From positions 1 to 54,365 of the forward strand of contig JAIPUZ010000008.1 in NCBI GenBank assembly GCA_022833215.1: DNA of 54,365 bases. The letters run 5' to 3'. Below the pieces are notes generated by a model, which was not told the origin of the DNA, ran no database searches, and was given only the letters and a program-made list of their open reading frames with translations. The stretch comes from Mesorhizobium sp. Its GTDB lineage: Bacteria > Pseudomonadota > Alphaproteobacteria > Rhizobiales > Rhizobiaceae. Below, one piece after another: positions 16,207 to 25,917 of this stretch; within the stretch, counting starts at the first letter, position 1, and each line of letters opens with the position of its first letter. The position numbers and the translations under genes are program-made.

Positions 16207-16269
16207 CAGTCGAAAACCTGTTGGCGTGCCCGTGGGCGATGTAATGAGGGCCATCGGCCCCCAATACGG

Positions 16270-16605
16270 TTATTTCTTGGCGTTCTGGTTCGCTATCGGC
16301 TCACCCTTGACGCGCACATCGGCAATGGTGGAACGAAGCGCTGTCACTTTCATGCCGCCGAGATCGACCTCGAGCTCGTTGTCGTCGATCACCTTGGTTA
16401 CCTTGCCGACGAGGCCGCCACCCGTGATGACCGTATCGCCACGGCGAATGGCCTGCAGCATCTCGCCACGCTTCTTCATCTGCGCGCGCTGCGGGCGGAT
16501 GATCAGAAAATACATTACCACGAAAATGAGGATGAACGGCAGTATGCTGATGAACATATCGGGAGCGCCGCCTGCTGCCTGCGCATATGCCGGGGTCACG
16601 AACAT
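16270..16605 (-). CDS. yajC: Preprotein translocase accessory subunit YajC
   Basis: A 111-aa membrane protein with one strongly hydrophobic helix (about 18-40, ILPFILIFVVMYFLIIRPQ) followed by a cytoplasmic SH3-like part with RRGDTVITGGGLVGKVTKV. It associates with SecDF, encoded immediately downstream. AGGAG a few bases before the ATG at 16605 gives a good ribosome site. It is first gene of the yajC-secDF-Mth938-NDUFAF6-like operon. Confidence 0.96.
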   Translation of the reverse strand: MFVTPAYAQAAGGAPDMFISILPFILIFVVMYFLIIRPQRAQMKKRGEMLQAIRRGDTVITGGGLVGKVTKVIDDNELEVDLGGMKVTALRSTIADVRVKGEPIANQNAKK

Positions 16606-16781
16606 GAATTACTCCTGGAATGTAAGGAAAGCCGCAATCCGGCCAGAAAATCCGCCGGAATATAGTCGCTCAAGCGGCCATTGCAACCGCGCTTGGCAGC
16701 CCATCCCGCGCTTTTCGCACCAATCGGCGCATGCTACAGCCTGCGCTGTTCCTCAATTGGCAGACATGAAACGTATTTCCC

Positions 16782-17663
16782 ATGACCGACAGCAGCGTTG
16801 ACATCCTGAACCGAAAGCTCGACCAGTTGATCGAGGCGATAGCCCGCCTCGCCCCTCCTCAGCCTCCCCCCAGCGACCTGGATTGCGCCGACTGCTTCGT
16901 ATGGCAGGCTGAAACGTCGTTTCTGGAGCCGGTCCACAGCGTCAACCGCGTCGATATCGACCTCATCAAGGGCGTGGACCGGGTTCGCGACATCCTCGTC
17001 GACAATACGGAGCGGTTCGCGGCCGGATTGCCGGCCAACAACGTGCTGCTCTGGGGCGCGCGCGGCATGGGAAAATCCTCGCTGGTCAAGGCTTCGCACG
17101 CCACCGTCAATGCATCGGAAAAGACCGGCAAGCCGCTGAAACTGATCGAGATTCATCGTGAGGATATCGACACCCTTCCCCGGTTGATGGCCATCCTCAA
17201 GGCGGCGCCCTACAGCTTCATCCTTTTTTGCGACGACCTTTCGTTCGACCATGACGACACCTCCTACAAGTCGCTGAAAGCGGCGCTCGAGGGCGGCGTC
17301 GAGGGGCGGCCGCAGAACGTCATCTTCTACGCGACCTCGAACCGCCGCCACCTTCTGCCGCGCGATATGATCGACAATGAGCGTTCGACGGCGATCAATC
17401 CTTCGGAAGCCGTGGAAGAAAAGGTCTCGCTGTCGGATCGTTTCGGGCTGTGGCTCGGGTTCCACAAATGCTCGCAGGACGACTATCTGGAGATGGTGAA
17501 TGCCTATGCCGGCCACTATGGGCTGGACCTGAGTGAAGAAAATCTTCGCGCAGAGGCGCTTGAATGGGCCACCACACGCGGAAGCCGTTCCGGTCGCGTG
17601 GCATGGCAATTCATCCAGGACCTTGCCGGCCGGCTGGGAAAGCCGCTCAGGGCCGCAAACTGA
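16782..17663 (+). CDS. DUF815 AAA-type ATP-binding protein
   Basis: The 293-aa protein has a Walker A GARGMGKSS (about 92-100) and a Walker B-like FILFCDDLSF (about 146-155), followed by the sensor-like VIFYATSNRRHLLPRDM segment. This is the DUF815 family of predicted AAA+ ATPases, whose substrate is unknown. The N terminus has a short coiled segment (LNRKLDQLIEAIARL). It is transcribed divergently from yajC and ends at a pair of convergent terminators before the NlpD-type gene. Confidence 0.88.
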   Translation: MTDSSVDILNRKLDQLIEAIARLAPPQPPPSDLDCADCFVWQAETSFLEPVHSVNRVDIDLIKGVDRVRDILVDNTERFAAGLPANNVLLWGARGMGKSSLVKASHATVNASEKTGKPLKLIEIHREDIDTLPRLMAILKAAPYSFILFCDDLSFDHDDTSYKSLKAALEGGVEGRPQNVIFYATSNRRHLLPRDMIDNERSTAINPSEAVEEKVSLSDRFGLWLGFHKCSQDDYLEMVNAYAGHYGLDLSEENLRAEALEWATTRGSRSGRVAWQFIQDLAGRLGKPLRAAN

Positions 17664-17667
17664 AAAA

Positions 17668-17688
17668 CCCGCCCCTGAACGGGGCGGG
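17668..17688 (-). terminator. Rho-independent terminator of the NlpD-type gene
   Basis: CCCGCCCC (17668-17675) pairs with GGGGCGGG (17681-17688). On the minus strand the stem is followed by TTTTTCA. It lies about 55 bases past the stop of the LysM/M23 gene. Confidence 0.8.
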
Positions 17689-17696
17689 CCTGAAAA

Positions 17697-17737
17697 GCGG
17701 GCCGGACTGGAGGTCAGGCGGCCCGCGACCAGATTTT
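17697..17737 (+). terminator. Rho-independent terminator of the DUF815 gene
   Basis: GCGGGCC (17697-17703) pairs with GGCCCGC (17720-17726), with ATTTTT following on the plus strand. The 16-base loop is long, so the signal is moderate. Confidence 0.55.
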
Positions 17738-17742
17738 TCCAT

Positions 17743-18993
17743 TCACTCCAGATAGGTGGACGGGTCGACCGGAGCGGAGTTCTTACGAATCTCGAAGTGC
17801 AGCTTCGGAGCAGATGCATTGCCGCTCATGCCCGACAATGCGATCTGGTCGCCACGCCTGACGGTCTGTCCCCGCTTGACGTTCAGCTCGCTGGCATTGC
17901 CGTAGACGGTAACCAGCCCATTGTCGTGGCGCACCAGAACCGTGTTGCCGAACTCCTTGAGACCGTCTCCGGCATAGATGACCACGCCATTCTCGGCCGC
18001 CTTGACCGGCGTGCCCTTCGGAACGGAGATGTCGATGCCATCCCCCCCCTGTCCGAAGCCGGAGATCACCCGGCCCTTCACAGGCCAGCGCATCTTGCCG
18101 ATTCCGGTCGAGTTGGGGGCGGCAGCGCCATCGTCATCCACCTGCTCGACCGTCTTGGTCGCCTGCTTGGGAGGCGTATAGGAAGCAAGCTTCTCGCCTG
18201 GCGTCTGCTGTGCCGGGGGCGGCGTCGAAGCAGTCTTGACCGGATCGACATTTGCAGGCTGCGGTTTCGCCGCCGCAACAGCGCTCGCGGCAGCCGCAGG
18301 CACGCCCGCGCCTGTTGGAATCTTCAGCGTCTGGCCGATACGGATATTGCCATCAGCCAGGCCGTTTGCCTGCTGAAGCGAGGCGACGCTGACGCCGGTC
18401 CTGCGCGATATGGCGGAAAGCGTGTCGCCCTGCTGAACGGTATAGCTTCCACCAGCGACGGCTTGGGCCGAACCCGCCGAGGGCGCGCTAACGGGCGGCA
18501 CGGCTGCAACCTGCCGGGGCTGCTCCGCCGCAGTCGCACCGCGCTCGGCAATGCGCTTCGCTTCCTCGCCCGCGGACTGGAACGGCTTGCTGGACGGCAT
18601 GGGCACCGGCTGCGCCTGCCGGACGGTGCCTGTGGTGGTGTTGTCGAGGGCAGGCGCGGAGGCCACCTGCGTCTGCACCGGCGCCGGCTGAACCTGAGCG
18701 ACGGAAGGCTGTGAAGGAGGCGGGAGCGACGAACGGCCGACCGAACCGGAACTGTATCCTCCGCTGTTGTAGACAGGCTGCTGCGCGGCGACATCGCCAG
18801 GATAAGGCTGCTGCGATGCCTGCCCATAGCTGCCGACACTGGCCTGAGGCGTGGACGCTGTCGTGATGCCATCCAGCCCATCCGTGAACCGCATGGCACC
18901 GGAACTGCACCCGGATGCCGCAGCGGCCACCACGAGAACTGCACAGCCTCGCGCCAGATTGCGCCCTTTTGCTTTCAAAACGCTGAACTGCAT
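17743..18993 (-). CDS. nlpD: NlpD-type lipoprotein: LysM plus degenerate LytM/M23 domain
   Basis: The signal peptide ends in a lipobox AASGC with Cys29, so an outer-membrane lipoprotein is likely. After a long Gln/Pro/Ser-rich linker a LysM domain (about 182-226, YTVQQGDTLSAISRRTGVS) binds peptidoglycan. The C-terminal LytM domain (about 300-416) reads GGDGIDISVPKGTPV where an active M23 enzyme has an H-x3-D zinc site, and VYGNASEL where YxH is expected. Only LHFEIR keeps its His. As in NlpD, it is probably an amidase activator, not a peptidase. It sits next to pcm and surE, the classic surE-pcm-nlpD order. Confidence 0.88.
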   Translation of the reverse strand: MQFSVLKAKGRNLARGCAVLVVAAAASGCSSGAMRFTDGLDGITTASTPQASVGSYGQASQQPYPGDVAAQQPVYNSGGYSSGSVGRSSLPPPSQPSVAQVQPAPVQTQVASAPALDNTTTGTVRQAQPVPMPSSKPFQSAGEEAKRIAERGATAAEQPRQVAAVPPVSAPSAGSAQAVAGGSYTVQQGDTLSAISRRTGVSVASLQQANGLADGNIRIGQTLKIPTGAGVPAAAASAVAAAKPQPANVDPVKTASTPPPAQQTPGEKLASYTPPKQATKTVEQVDDDGAAAPNSTGIGKMRWPVKGRVISGFGQGGDGIDISVPKGTPVKAAENGVVIYAGDGLKEFGNTVLVRHDNGLVTVYGNASELNVKRGQTVRRGDQIALSGMSGNASAPKLHFEIRKNSAPVDPSTYLE

Positions 18994-19179
18994 GACTCTG
19001 ACCCGCGCTGACCCGGAACGAACTGGGTACGATTAAAGCGCGTTAATGTTACCGGTCGGTTAAACCGTTAAAATGAGCGGCAATTTATCTTAAAAATCGC
19101 ATCGATAGCAGGTCATGCGCCGGCAGGACCGCCGGCAACCGGGATGTAAGGCCCGTAGCGGAAAACCGGATTGAAGGCT

Positions 19180-19827
19180 TCAGAGAACGGCGGCAACGCC
19201 GGGAAGCATGGGTTGCAGGCGAACGATGCCGATGTCCTCGCGCTCGAAACGGCTGCCAACCTTGGTGAGTTTCGCAACCACCTGCTCGCCCTCTTCCGGG
19301 CCGATCGGCGCAATCACAACGCCACCGCTGGAAAGCTGCTCCAGAAGGAAGCGCGGGATCGATTCGAAAGCCGCCCAGACGACAATGCGATCGAACGGAC
19401 CTTCATTCGGCAGGCCGTTGGAGCCGTCCGCATGACGCACGATGATATTCGTGATGCCGAGCGCCTCGAAGCGCTGGCGCGCCTGCTCCGCAAGCGTCCT
19501 GTAGCGCTCGATCGTGACCACACGCCCGGCAAGCCGGGACATGACGGCCGCCGTATAGCCCGAACCCGTCCCGATCTCCATGATGCGCATGCCCGGTTCC
19601 GGCGCCATTGCGGCGATGATGGCGGTCTGGATATCCGCGCCCTCGATCGCCTCGCCGCACTCTATCGGCAACATGCGTTCAGACCATGCGACGGTGCTGA
19701 ACTGCGGGGCAAGAAAGCCGCGGCGCGGCGTGGCCTCGATCGCGGCGATAAGCGCCTTGGGAACGGTCCCCTTGCCGCGCAAACGCAGCAGGAAGGCGGC
19801 GAATCCCTCGCGATCGTCTTCCGTCAT
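19180..19827 (-). CDS. pcm: Protein-L-isoaspartate O-methyltransferase
   Basis: This 215-aa SAM-dependent enzyme methylates isoaspartyl residues to start repair of aged proteins. SAM motif I is [19 protein letters not shown], followed by [15 protein letters not shown] and [15 protein letters not shown]. The family LPIECGEAI (usually G-x-T-I-S-Q-P) position is divergent. Its ATG overlaps the surE stop by four bases (19824-19827), giving translational coupling. A GCCGGC/GCCGGC hairpin at 19119-19136 lies between pcm and the NlpD-type gene. Confidence 0.92.
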   Translation of the reverse strand: MTEDDREGFAAFLLRLRGKGTVPKALIAAIEATPRRGFLAPQFSTVAWSERMLPIECGEAIEGADIQTAIIAAMAPEPGMRIMEIGTGSGYTAAVMSRLAGRVVTIERYRTLAEQARQRFEALGITNIIVRHADGSNGLPNEGPFDRIVVWAAFESIPRFLLEQLSSGGVVIAPIGPEEGEQVVAKLTKVGSRFEREDIGIVRLQPMLPGVAAVL

Positions 19828-20582
19828 GCCAGAGCCTTGACCAGCTGATCGCGGATTTCATACGCAGTGAAATCGAGCTGTAACGGCGTTACCGAAACAT
19901 AGTCGTTCTCGACGGCATGGATATCGGTGCCGGTCTTGCCGTTGCTTTCGCCACGGCCGAACCGCATCCAGTAGTAAGGCAGCCCGCGCCCGTCCCGGCG
20001 CTCGTCGATCCACAGCCGGTGGACCACCTTGCCCTGCGAGGTCACCTGCGTGCCCTTCACATCCTGCGGCGCACAGCTCGGGAAATTGATGTTGATGAGG
20101 ACGCCTTCCTGCTGCGGCATCGCCAGAAGCTTCCGCAACAGATCGGGCGCAAGAGCCTCGGCCGTGGCATATGGCACCACGCGCTCGTCCCCTTCGCGGG
20201 TATAGGCCTGGCTGAGCGCTATGGAGCGGATGCCGAGCAGCGTGCCTTCCATCGCCCCCGCGACAGTGCCCGAATAGGTCACGTCGTCGGCAATGTTCGA
20301 GCCCGAGTTGATGCCCGACAGCACCAGATCGGGCAGGCCGGGCAAAACCTTGCGGGCGCCCATGATCACGCAATCGGTCGGCGTGCCGCGCACGGCATAG
20401 CGCTTCTCGCCAATCTTGCGCAGGCGCAGCGGCTCCGAGATCGACAGCGAGTGCGCATAGCCCGACTGGTCGTTCTCCGGGGCTACCACCCACACATCGT
20501 CTGACAGCGTGCGGGCGACACGTTCCAGCGATTCGAGTCCCTCGGCGTGGATGCCGTCGTCATTCGTAAGAAGGATGCGCAT
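19824..20582 (-). CDS. surE: 5'/3'-nucleotidase SurE
   Basis: A 252-aa metal-dependent phosphatase acting on nucleoside monophosphates. The N terminus [15 protein letters not shown] carries the metal-binding Asp pair (8, 9). QSGYAHSLS gives the Ser ligand and [19 protein letters not shown] gives the Asn ligand. Length matches the family. Its start codon shares a base with the serS stop (TAATG), and its stop overlaps the pcm start, so serS-surE-pcm form one tightly coupled operon. Confidence 0.97.
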   Translation of the reverse strand: MRILLTNDDGIHAEGLESLERVARTLSDDVWVVAPENDQSGYAHSLSISEPLRLRKIGEKRYAVRGTPTDCVIMGARKVLPGLPDLVLSGINSGSNIADDVTYSGTVAGAMEGTLLGIRSIALSQAYTREGDERVVPYATAEALAPDLLRKLLAMPQQEGVLININFPSCAPQDVKGTQVTSQGKVVHRLWIDERRDGRGLPYYWMRFGRGESNGKTGTDIHAVENDYVSVTPLQLDFTAYEIRDQLVKALA

Positions 20583-21886
20583 TATTTCACTTCGATCCTC
20601 TCAAGGCCGCCCATATAGGGCCGCAGGACATCGGGGACAGTGATCGAGCCATCTTCATTCTGATAGTTCTCCATCACCGCAATCAGCGCGCGGCCGACGG
20701 CCACACCGGATCCGTTCAGCGTGTGGACAAAGAGATTGCCCTTTCCATCCTTGTCCCGGTAGCGGGCATTCATGCGCCGCGCCTGGAAATCGCCGCACAC
20801 GGAACAGGAGGAAATCTCACGATAGGTCTTCTGGCCGGGCAGCCAGACCTCGATGTCGTGCGTGCGGCGCGCGCCAAAACCCATGTCGCCGGTGCACAGC
20901 ACCACGGTGCGGAACGGCAGGTCGAGACGCTTCAGAACGTCCTCCGCGCAGGCGGTCATGCGCTCGTGCTCCGCGACCGAGCTGTCGGCATCGGTGATCG
21001 ACACCATCTCCACCTTGTAGAACTGGTGCTGGCGCAGCATGCCGCGCGTGTCGCGGCCGGCCGATCCGGCCTCGGAGCGGAAGCACGGCGTCAGCGCGGT
21101 GAAGCGCAGAGGCAGCTTTTCATGCGCCGTGATCTCTTCGCGGACCAGATTGGTGAGCGGAACTTCGGAAGTCGGGATAAGGCCCAGCCTGCTCTCGCCA
21201 TGAGGCACGAAGAACAGGTCTTCCTCGAACTTCGGCAGATTGCCCGTACCGAAAAGTGCATCGTCACGCACCAGAAGCGGCACCTGCACCTCGGTATAGC
21301 CATGCTCGGTGGTGTGCAGGTCGAGCATGAACTGGCCGAGCGCCCTTTCCAGCCGCGCAAGCTGGCCTTTGAGCACGGTGAAGCGCGAGCCGGAAAGGCG
21401 CGCCGCGCGCTCGAAATCCATCAGGCCGAGCCCCTCGCCGAGGTCGAAATGCTCACGCGCCCAGTTCGCGGGCGGCGAGACCTTGCCGACCTTGCGCAGT
21501 TCGACATTGTCGTTCTCGTCCTTGCCGACCGGCACGTTGTCGAGCGGAAGATTGGGGATCACGGCCAGCGCATCGATGAACGCCCTGTCGAGGCGGCGCT
21601 CCTCCGCCTCGCCGTTCTGAATGAAGGATTTGATGTCGCCGACCTCGGCTTTCAGCTTTTCGGCCAGTTCCATGTCCCTGGCGGCCATGGCCTTGCCGAT
21701 CTCCTTCGAGGCGGCGTTGCGGCGCTCCTGCGCATGCTGAAGCTTAAGGACATGGGCGCGGCGCGCCTCGTCCCTGGCGATGAGATCGTCTGTGGTCGAC
21801 CTTGCCTCGGCCTCCGACCAGGAACGCTTCTTCAGTGCATCGACAAGAGCGTTGGGGTTCTCGCGAATCCACTTGATGTCCAGCAT
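20582..21886 (-). CDS. serS: Serine-tRNA ligase
   Basis: A 434-aa class II aminoacyl-tRNA synthetase. The N-terminal coiled-coil arm (about 30-105) grips the long variable arm of tRNA-Ser. Motif 2 is [20 protein letters not shown] and motif 3 [16 protein letters not shown]. Starts [11 protein letters not shown], the standard bacterial SerRS N terminus. It is the first gene of the serS-surE-pcm operon and divergent from the FAH-family gene. Confidence 0.98.
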   Translation of the reverse strand: MLDIKWIRENPNALVDALKKRSWSEAEARSTTDDLIARDEARRAHVLKLQHAQERRNAASKEIGKAMAARDMELAEKLKAEVGDIKSFIQNGEAEERRLDRAFIDALAVIPNLPLDNVPVGKDENDNVELRKVGKVSPPANWAREHFDLGEGLGLMDFERAARLSGSRFTVLKGQLARLERALGQFMLDLHTTEHGYTEVQVPLLVRDDALFGTGNLPKFEEDLFFVPHGESRLGLIPTSEVPLTNLVREEITAHEKLPLRFTALTPCFRSEAGSAGRDTRGMLRQHQFYKVEMVSITDADSSVAEHERMTACAEDVLKRLDLPFRTVVLCTGDMGFGARRTHDIEVWLPGQKTYREISSCSVCGDFQARRMNARYRDKDGKGNLFVHTLNGSGVAVGRALIAVMENYQNEDGSITVPDVLRPYMGGLERIEVK

Positions 21887-22089
21887 GGCAGGCTCATTCC
21901 TCAGTAAAGCGCCACCGGCCTAAACCGCATCCGGAAACGTTTCAAGCTTGGCCTTGCTGCCGGGCCAAATTTTCGCGCATTGGACCGTTTCCCGCCATCG
22001 CTTCTTGCCCGCCCCACAAATCGGGACGAATGTGCGAGGTGCGAAAGCCTGAAAAGAGAATCACGTCACTACAGAAAGCCGAAGAGCCG

Positions 22090-22785
22090 ATGACCGATTT
22101 CGTCCTGCCCCCGCCCCCTGTCGTTTCCGTCGCCATCAGCGACAGCAAGCAGCGGTTTCCGGTGCGGCGCGTTTTCTGCGTCGGCCGCAACTACGGGGCG
22201 CATATCCGCGAAATGGGCAATGACGAGCGCGACCCGCCCTTTTTCTTCACCAAGCCTGCGGACGCGCTGGTCGAAACGGGCAGCACCATTCCCTATCCGC
22301 TCGCTACGGAAAACCTCCATCATGAGATCGAACTGGTCGTGGCCATCGGCAAAGGCGGCATCCGTATCGACCGCGATGCAGCGCCTGATCACATCTGGGG
22401 CTACGGCGTCGGCATCGACCTGACCCGCCGGGACCTTCAGGACGTGGCGAAGAAGGCGGCGCGGCCGTGGGACTGGGCCAAGGCGTTCGACCAGTCGGCT
22501 CCCTGTGGCGCGCTCGTTCCTGCCGCAACCAGCGGTCATCCGCAAAAAGGCCGCATCCGGCTGGCCGTCAATGGCGAGTTGCGCCAGCAGGGCGACCTTG
22601 CCGAAATGATCTGGCCAGTAGCGGACATCGTCGCCATTTGCAGCGAAGCCGTGGAACTTCAGCCGGGTGACCTGATCTTCACCGGCACGCCATCGGGCGT
22701 CGGGCCCGTGAAGGCCGGCGACCGCTTGAGCGGCGAGGTGGAAGGCATCGGCACGGTCGAGCTGGAAATCGGCCCGGCCAGATAG
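22090..22785 (+). CDS. Fumarylacetoacetate hydrolase family protein
   Basis: This 231-aa protein has the FAH fold used by fumarylpyruvate hydrolases, isomerases of aromatic catabolism and oxaloacetate decarboxylases. Signature segments are VFCVGRNYGAHIREMG, FFFTKPADAL, HHEIELVVAIGKGG (metal ligands) and FTGTPSGVGPVKAGD. The size suggests a fumarylpyruvate-hydrolase-type single-domain member. The substrate cannot be fixed and no catabolic operon surrounds it. ATG 22090 (MTDF) is chosen since the frame upstream lacks a site. A weak GAAGAG precedes it. Confidence 0.88.
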   Translation: MTDFVLPPPPVVSVAISDSKQRFPVRRVFCVGRNYGAHIREMGNDERDPPFFFTKPADALVETGSTIPYPLATENLHHEIELVVAIGKGGIRIDRDAAPDHIWGYGVGIDLTRRDLQDVAKKAARPWDWAKAFDQSAPCGALVPAATSGHPQKGRIRLAVNGELRQQGDLAEMIWPVADIVAICSEAVELQPGDLIFTGTPSGVGPVKAGDRLSGEVEGIGTVELEIGPAR

Positions 22786-22792
22786 CGCCGGA

Positions 22793-23293
22793 TCAGCGGG
22801 CAGTCATGCGCCTGGCCGCCTTTCGACGCCGTTCATAGAACATGACCAGCGTCTCGGCGGTCAGCGCCGGCTGCTCCTCGCCCTCGATGTCGACGGTGTT
22901 GAGGAACTTCATCAGATACTGGCCGGGGCCCTTCTCGTCCATCGCCAGCAAGGTCGCACGCAACCGCACGCGCGATCCCACACGCACCGGGGAAAGAAAG
23001 CGCACCTTGTCGAGGCCGTGATTGAACGCGGCCTGCGTGTTCTCCGGTATTGCGCCGAGTTCGTGGCACAGCGCCCCGATGATCGACAGCGTCAGATAGC
23101 CGTGGGCGATGGTCACCCGCAGCGGGCTCTCCCGCTTCGCCCGCTCGGGGTCCGTGTGCAGCCACTGGCGATCGCCCGTGCACTCGGCAAACTGGTCGAT
23201 CCTGGACTGGTCCACCAGCGTCCAGTCAGAGACGCCGAGCTCCTGCCCGACCATGGTTTTCAGTTCTTCGAATGTCGGTGGTGTCTTTCGCAT
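22793..23293 (-). CDS. MaoC-family (R)-enoyl-CoA hydratase-like protein
   Basis: The 166-aa hot-dog-fold protein carries the hydratase 2 pattern: FAECTGDRQWLHTDPERAK with the catalytic Asp/His pair, then TIAHGYLTLSIIGAL. It probably hydrates an enoyl-CoA. The role in fatty acid, PHA or other metabolism is open. AAAGG precedes ATG 23293 by five bases. It is convergent with the FAH-family gene, with stops 7 bases apart. Confidence 0.9.
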   Translation of the reverse strand: MRKTPPTFEELKTMVGQELGVSDWTLVDQSRIDQFAECTGDRQWLHTDPERAKRESPLRVTIAHGYLTLSIIGALCHELGAIPENTQAAFNHGLDKVRFLSPVRVGSRVRLRATLLAMDEKGPGQYLMKFLNTVDIEGEEQPALTAETLVMFYERRRKAARRMTAR

Positions 23294-23427
23294 TCCGCCT
23301 TTCCGGTCCGCGCCGCAGGTTTTCCATCTTCCCGGGAAGTGGTTTTCGTTCGCCAATACTATTGGATAACCGGATCAGAAACTTCAACTCATTCAAACGT
23401 AGAATCCGACCGATATAATTCCCGCCT

Positions 23428-24720
23428 TCACGAAAGAAACGTTCTCTCGAAGATATAGAGCGCGACGCCCGCAATGCCACCCACGATCATGCCGTTGAAG
23501 CGGATATATTGCAGGTCCCTGCCGATGTTGATTTCAATCAGCCTCGTAAGCTGGGCCAGATCCCAACGCTTCACCTGATCCGCAATAAAGGTGGAAACGC
23601 CGCTTTTCTGGCTTTCCACAAAGGCCGAAAGCGCCACGACGAAGCCTGCGTTCATATCCGCCCTGACCTTCGGATCGCGTGCCAGATGGCGTCCGACCTC
23701 CACGAACATGCTGGTCATATGTGTCTGGATCGCCGTGCCCCTGCCGGCTGCCCCGTCCTCGATGAAGGCGCGCAGGCTGTTCCACATGGTGTCGACGAGA
23801 TCGCGCATTTCGGGCCGCGCCAGAAGATCGTGCTTCAGCTTCTCTGCACGGCGCGCGTAGTCCTGCGATGTCCGAAGCTCCGCGATGAACCCTTGCACGA
23901 AACGGTCGAACTCCTCGCGCAGCGGATGATCGGCGTCCGCCTCCACATCGCTCAGCAAGGTAGCGGCCGATGCGACGATCTTTTTCAGGAGATAGGCATC
24001 GGCGCGGAACATGTTGAACAGCGACGGCAGTTCGGCGCGTATCTTCTCGCGCATCGCCTCCAGCGCCTTCTCGTCCGCAAGCACGCCCGAAAGCGCCCGT
24101 ACGATCTCGTCGAACAGCTTCTGGTGGCCGCGATCATGGGTGAAGGTGGAAAGAAGATCGGCAGCGAGCGGCGCCACCTTCACCTTTTCAAGCTCGTCCT
24201 TCAGGCGCTGGCCGACGAAATCGCGCAGGCCGGACTGCTCGACCGCGGCCAGCATCTGCGGGACCAGCCGGCCAACGAAGCGCGACAACCCCGCGGCGCG
24301 CTTCTCGTCCACCAGCCAGTCGGCGACCAGCGCGGCGAAATCCACTTCCTTCAGCTTCTCCCGCACCGGCCCCGGAGCAAGGAAGTTCACCTCGATGAAG
24401 CGGCCGAGATTGTCGGCGATGCGGGTCTGGTTGGCGGGAATGATGGCGGTGTGCGGGATCGGCAGGCCGAGGGGCCGCCTGAAAAGGGCGACGACCGCAT
24501 ACCAGTCCGCAAGCCCGCCGATGGTCGCCGCCTCGGCAAAGGCCGCGACGAAGCCCATGGCGGGCCATGTTGCCTCCAGCGTCTTTGCCACGGCAAAAAG
24601 GGCGATGCAGCCCACCAGGGCAGTCGCCGCCACGATCTTCGTGCGCCGCAGAGCCGCCACCTTCGCCTGCTCCTGCAGGGCGGCATCCCCCTGCAAAACA
24701 CCCGCCGTCGATCTTGCCAT
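23428..24720 (-). CDS. DUF445 membrane-anchored protein
   Basis: The 430-aa protein has an N-terminal membrane region with two hydrophobic helices around 30-75 and the family signature EAATIGGLADWYAVVALFRR followed by PLGLPIPHTAIIPANQTRIA. A long amphipathic helical part and one C-terminal membrane helix (FNGMIVGGIAGVALYIFE) follow. DUF445 (YheB/YjiN-like) function is unknown. Upstream extension to 24879 is open, but MARSTAGVLQ at 24720 is the likely start. It is divergent from the agmatinase gene. Confidence 0.85.
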   Translation of the reverse strand: MARSTAGVLQGDAALQEQAKVAALRRTKIVAATALVGCIALFAVAKTLEATWPAMGFVAAFAEAATIGGLADWYAVVALFRRPLGLPIPHTAIIPANQTRIADNLGRFIEVNFLAPGPVREKLKEVDFAALVADWLVDEKRAAGLSRFVGRLVPQMLAAVEQSGLRDFVGQRLKDELEKVKVAPLAADLLSTFTHDRGHQKLFDEIVRALSGVLADEKALEAMREKIRAELPSLFNMFRADAYLLKKIVASAATLLSDVEADADHPLREEFDRFVQGFIAELRTSQDYARRAEKLKHDLLARPEMRDLVDTMWNSLRAFIEDGAAGRGTAIQTHMTSMFVEVGRHLARDPKVRADMNAGFVVALSAFVESQKSGVSTFIADQVKRWDLAQLTRLIEINIGRDLQYIRFNGMIVGGIAGVALYIFERTFLS

Positions 24721-24898
24721 TGCATCGTTCCATTCGATTCGTCCGGCCATTATCGGCGCGACCACCCTGCGCAGCCATGGAGCGGCATGTGTTTTTACCG
24801 GCCCCGGCCCGCTTGCCACTTTAACCGCTGACACGCTGGCAAGTTGCACGGCTCTTCTGTAGTTGTTGCACTGCGACAAAGATGTTCAGGGAGCGATC

Positions 24899-25888
24899 AT
24901 GCCTTCGAGGACCATCGACCACGCCTTCACCACCCGCAGCAAGCGCGGTGCGGCCTCCGATCCGACCTATGCCGGGGCGCTTTCGTTCATGCGCCGCCAG
25001 TTCACCAAGAATGTCACGGGCGCAGATGCCGTGGTCTGGGGCATCCCCTTCGACGCCGCCGTCACCAACCGCCCCGGCGCGCGCTTCGGACCGCAGGCGA
25101 TTCGCCGTGCCTCGGCAATTCTCGACAACGATCCGCAATATCCTTTTTCCCGCGACCTGTTCCAGGACCTTGCCGTCGTGGATTATGGCGACTGCCTGCT
25201 CGACAGCGGCAACCACAACAGGACGCCCGCTACAATCGAGCGCGAGGCAGCCAAAATCCTCAGGTCCGGCGCGTTTCTGCTCACGCTCGGAGGCGATCAC
25301 TTCGTCACCTGGCCGCTGCTCAAGGCCCATGCCGCCATTCACGGCCCGCTGGCGCTGGTGCAGTTCGACGCCCATCAGGACACATGGCCGGATGACGGCA
25401 GGCGCATCGATCATGGCTCCTTTGTCGGCCGCGCCGTCAGGGAAGGCATCATCGATCCCGACCGCTCGATCCAGATCGGCATCCGCACCCACGCTCCGGA
25501 AACGTTCGGAATCAAGATCCTCCATGGATATGAGGTGGAGGAAATGCGCGCCGCCGAAATCGCCTATGCCATCGTGGAACGCACGGGCGGCCGCAAGACC
25601 TACCTCACCTTCGACATAGATTGTCTCGACCCTGCTTTCGCGCCCGGTACCGGCACACCCGTGGCCGGCGGCCCGTCCTCGGCACGCATGCTCTCAACCC
25701 TGCGCAAGCTGGGACAGGTCGACATCGTCGGCGCCGATGTCGTAGAGGTTGCGCCGGCCTACGACCACGCCGATATTACCTCGATCGCCGCTTCCATGAT
25801 CGCCATGCACTATCTGGGATTGCTGGCCGAACGGAAGGCAAAGCAGGACAACGCCGTAAACAACACCCACCACGGTCAGGACATCTAG
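24899..25888 (+). CDS. speB: Agmatinase / ureohydrolase
   Basis: A 329-aa member of the arginase superfamily, expected to split agmatine to putrescine and urea with two Mn ions. The metal-binding motifs are GGDH (about 131-134), DAHQDTW (about 157-163) and FDIDCLDPAFAPG (about 238-250). Related guanidine-type ureohydrolases (guanidinobutyrase and others) share these, so the substrate is not certain. GGGAG just before ATG 24899 fixes the start. The gene sits 30 bp upstream of argC on the same strand. Confidence 0.9.
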   Translation: MPSRTIDHAFTTRSKRGAASDPTYAGALSFMRRQFTKNVTGADAVVWGIPFDAAVTNRPGARFGPQAIRRASAILDNDPQYPFSRDLFQDLAVVDYGDCLLDSGNHNRTPATIEREAAKILRSGAFLLTLGGDHFVTWPLLKAHAAIHGPLALVQFDAHQDTWPDDGRRIDHGSFVGRAVREGIIDPDRSIQIGIRTHAPETFGIKILHGYEVEEMRAAEIAYAIVERTGGRKTYLTFDIDCLDPAFAPGTGTPVAGGPSSARMLSTLRKLGQVDIVGADVVEVAPAYDHADITSIAASMIAMHYLGLLAERKAKQDNAVNNTHHGQDI

Positions 25889-25917
25889 TCCTTCTCCGCA
25901 TTCAGGCAGACACAGGA

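Noticed and set aside
14422-16665. 747-codon open frame antisense to secDF
   Set aside because: High-GC shadow frame rich in Arg, Asp, Gly and His with no domain. secDF and yajC on the opposite strand explain the sequence.
19113-19179. Possible frameshifted extension of pcm
   Set aside because: Another frame reads on past the stop for about 20 residues, but the pcm C terminus (MLPGVAAVL) looks natural and complete.
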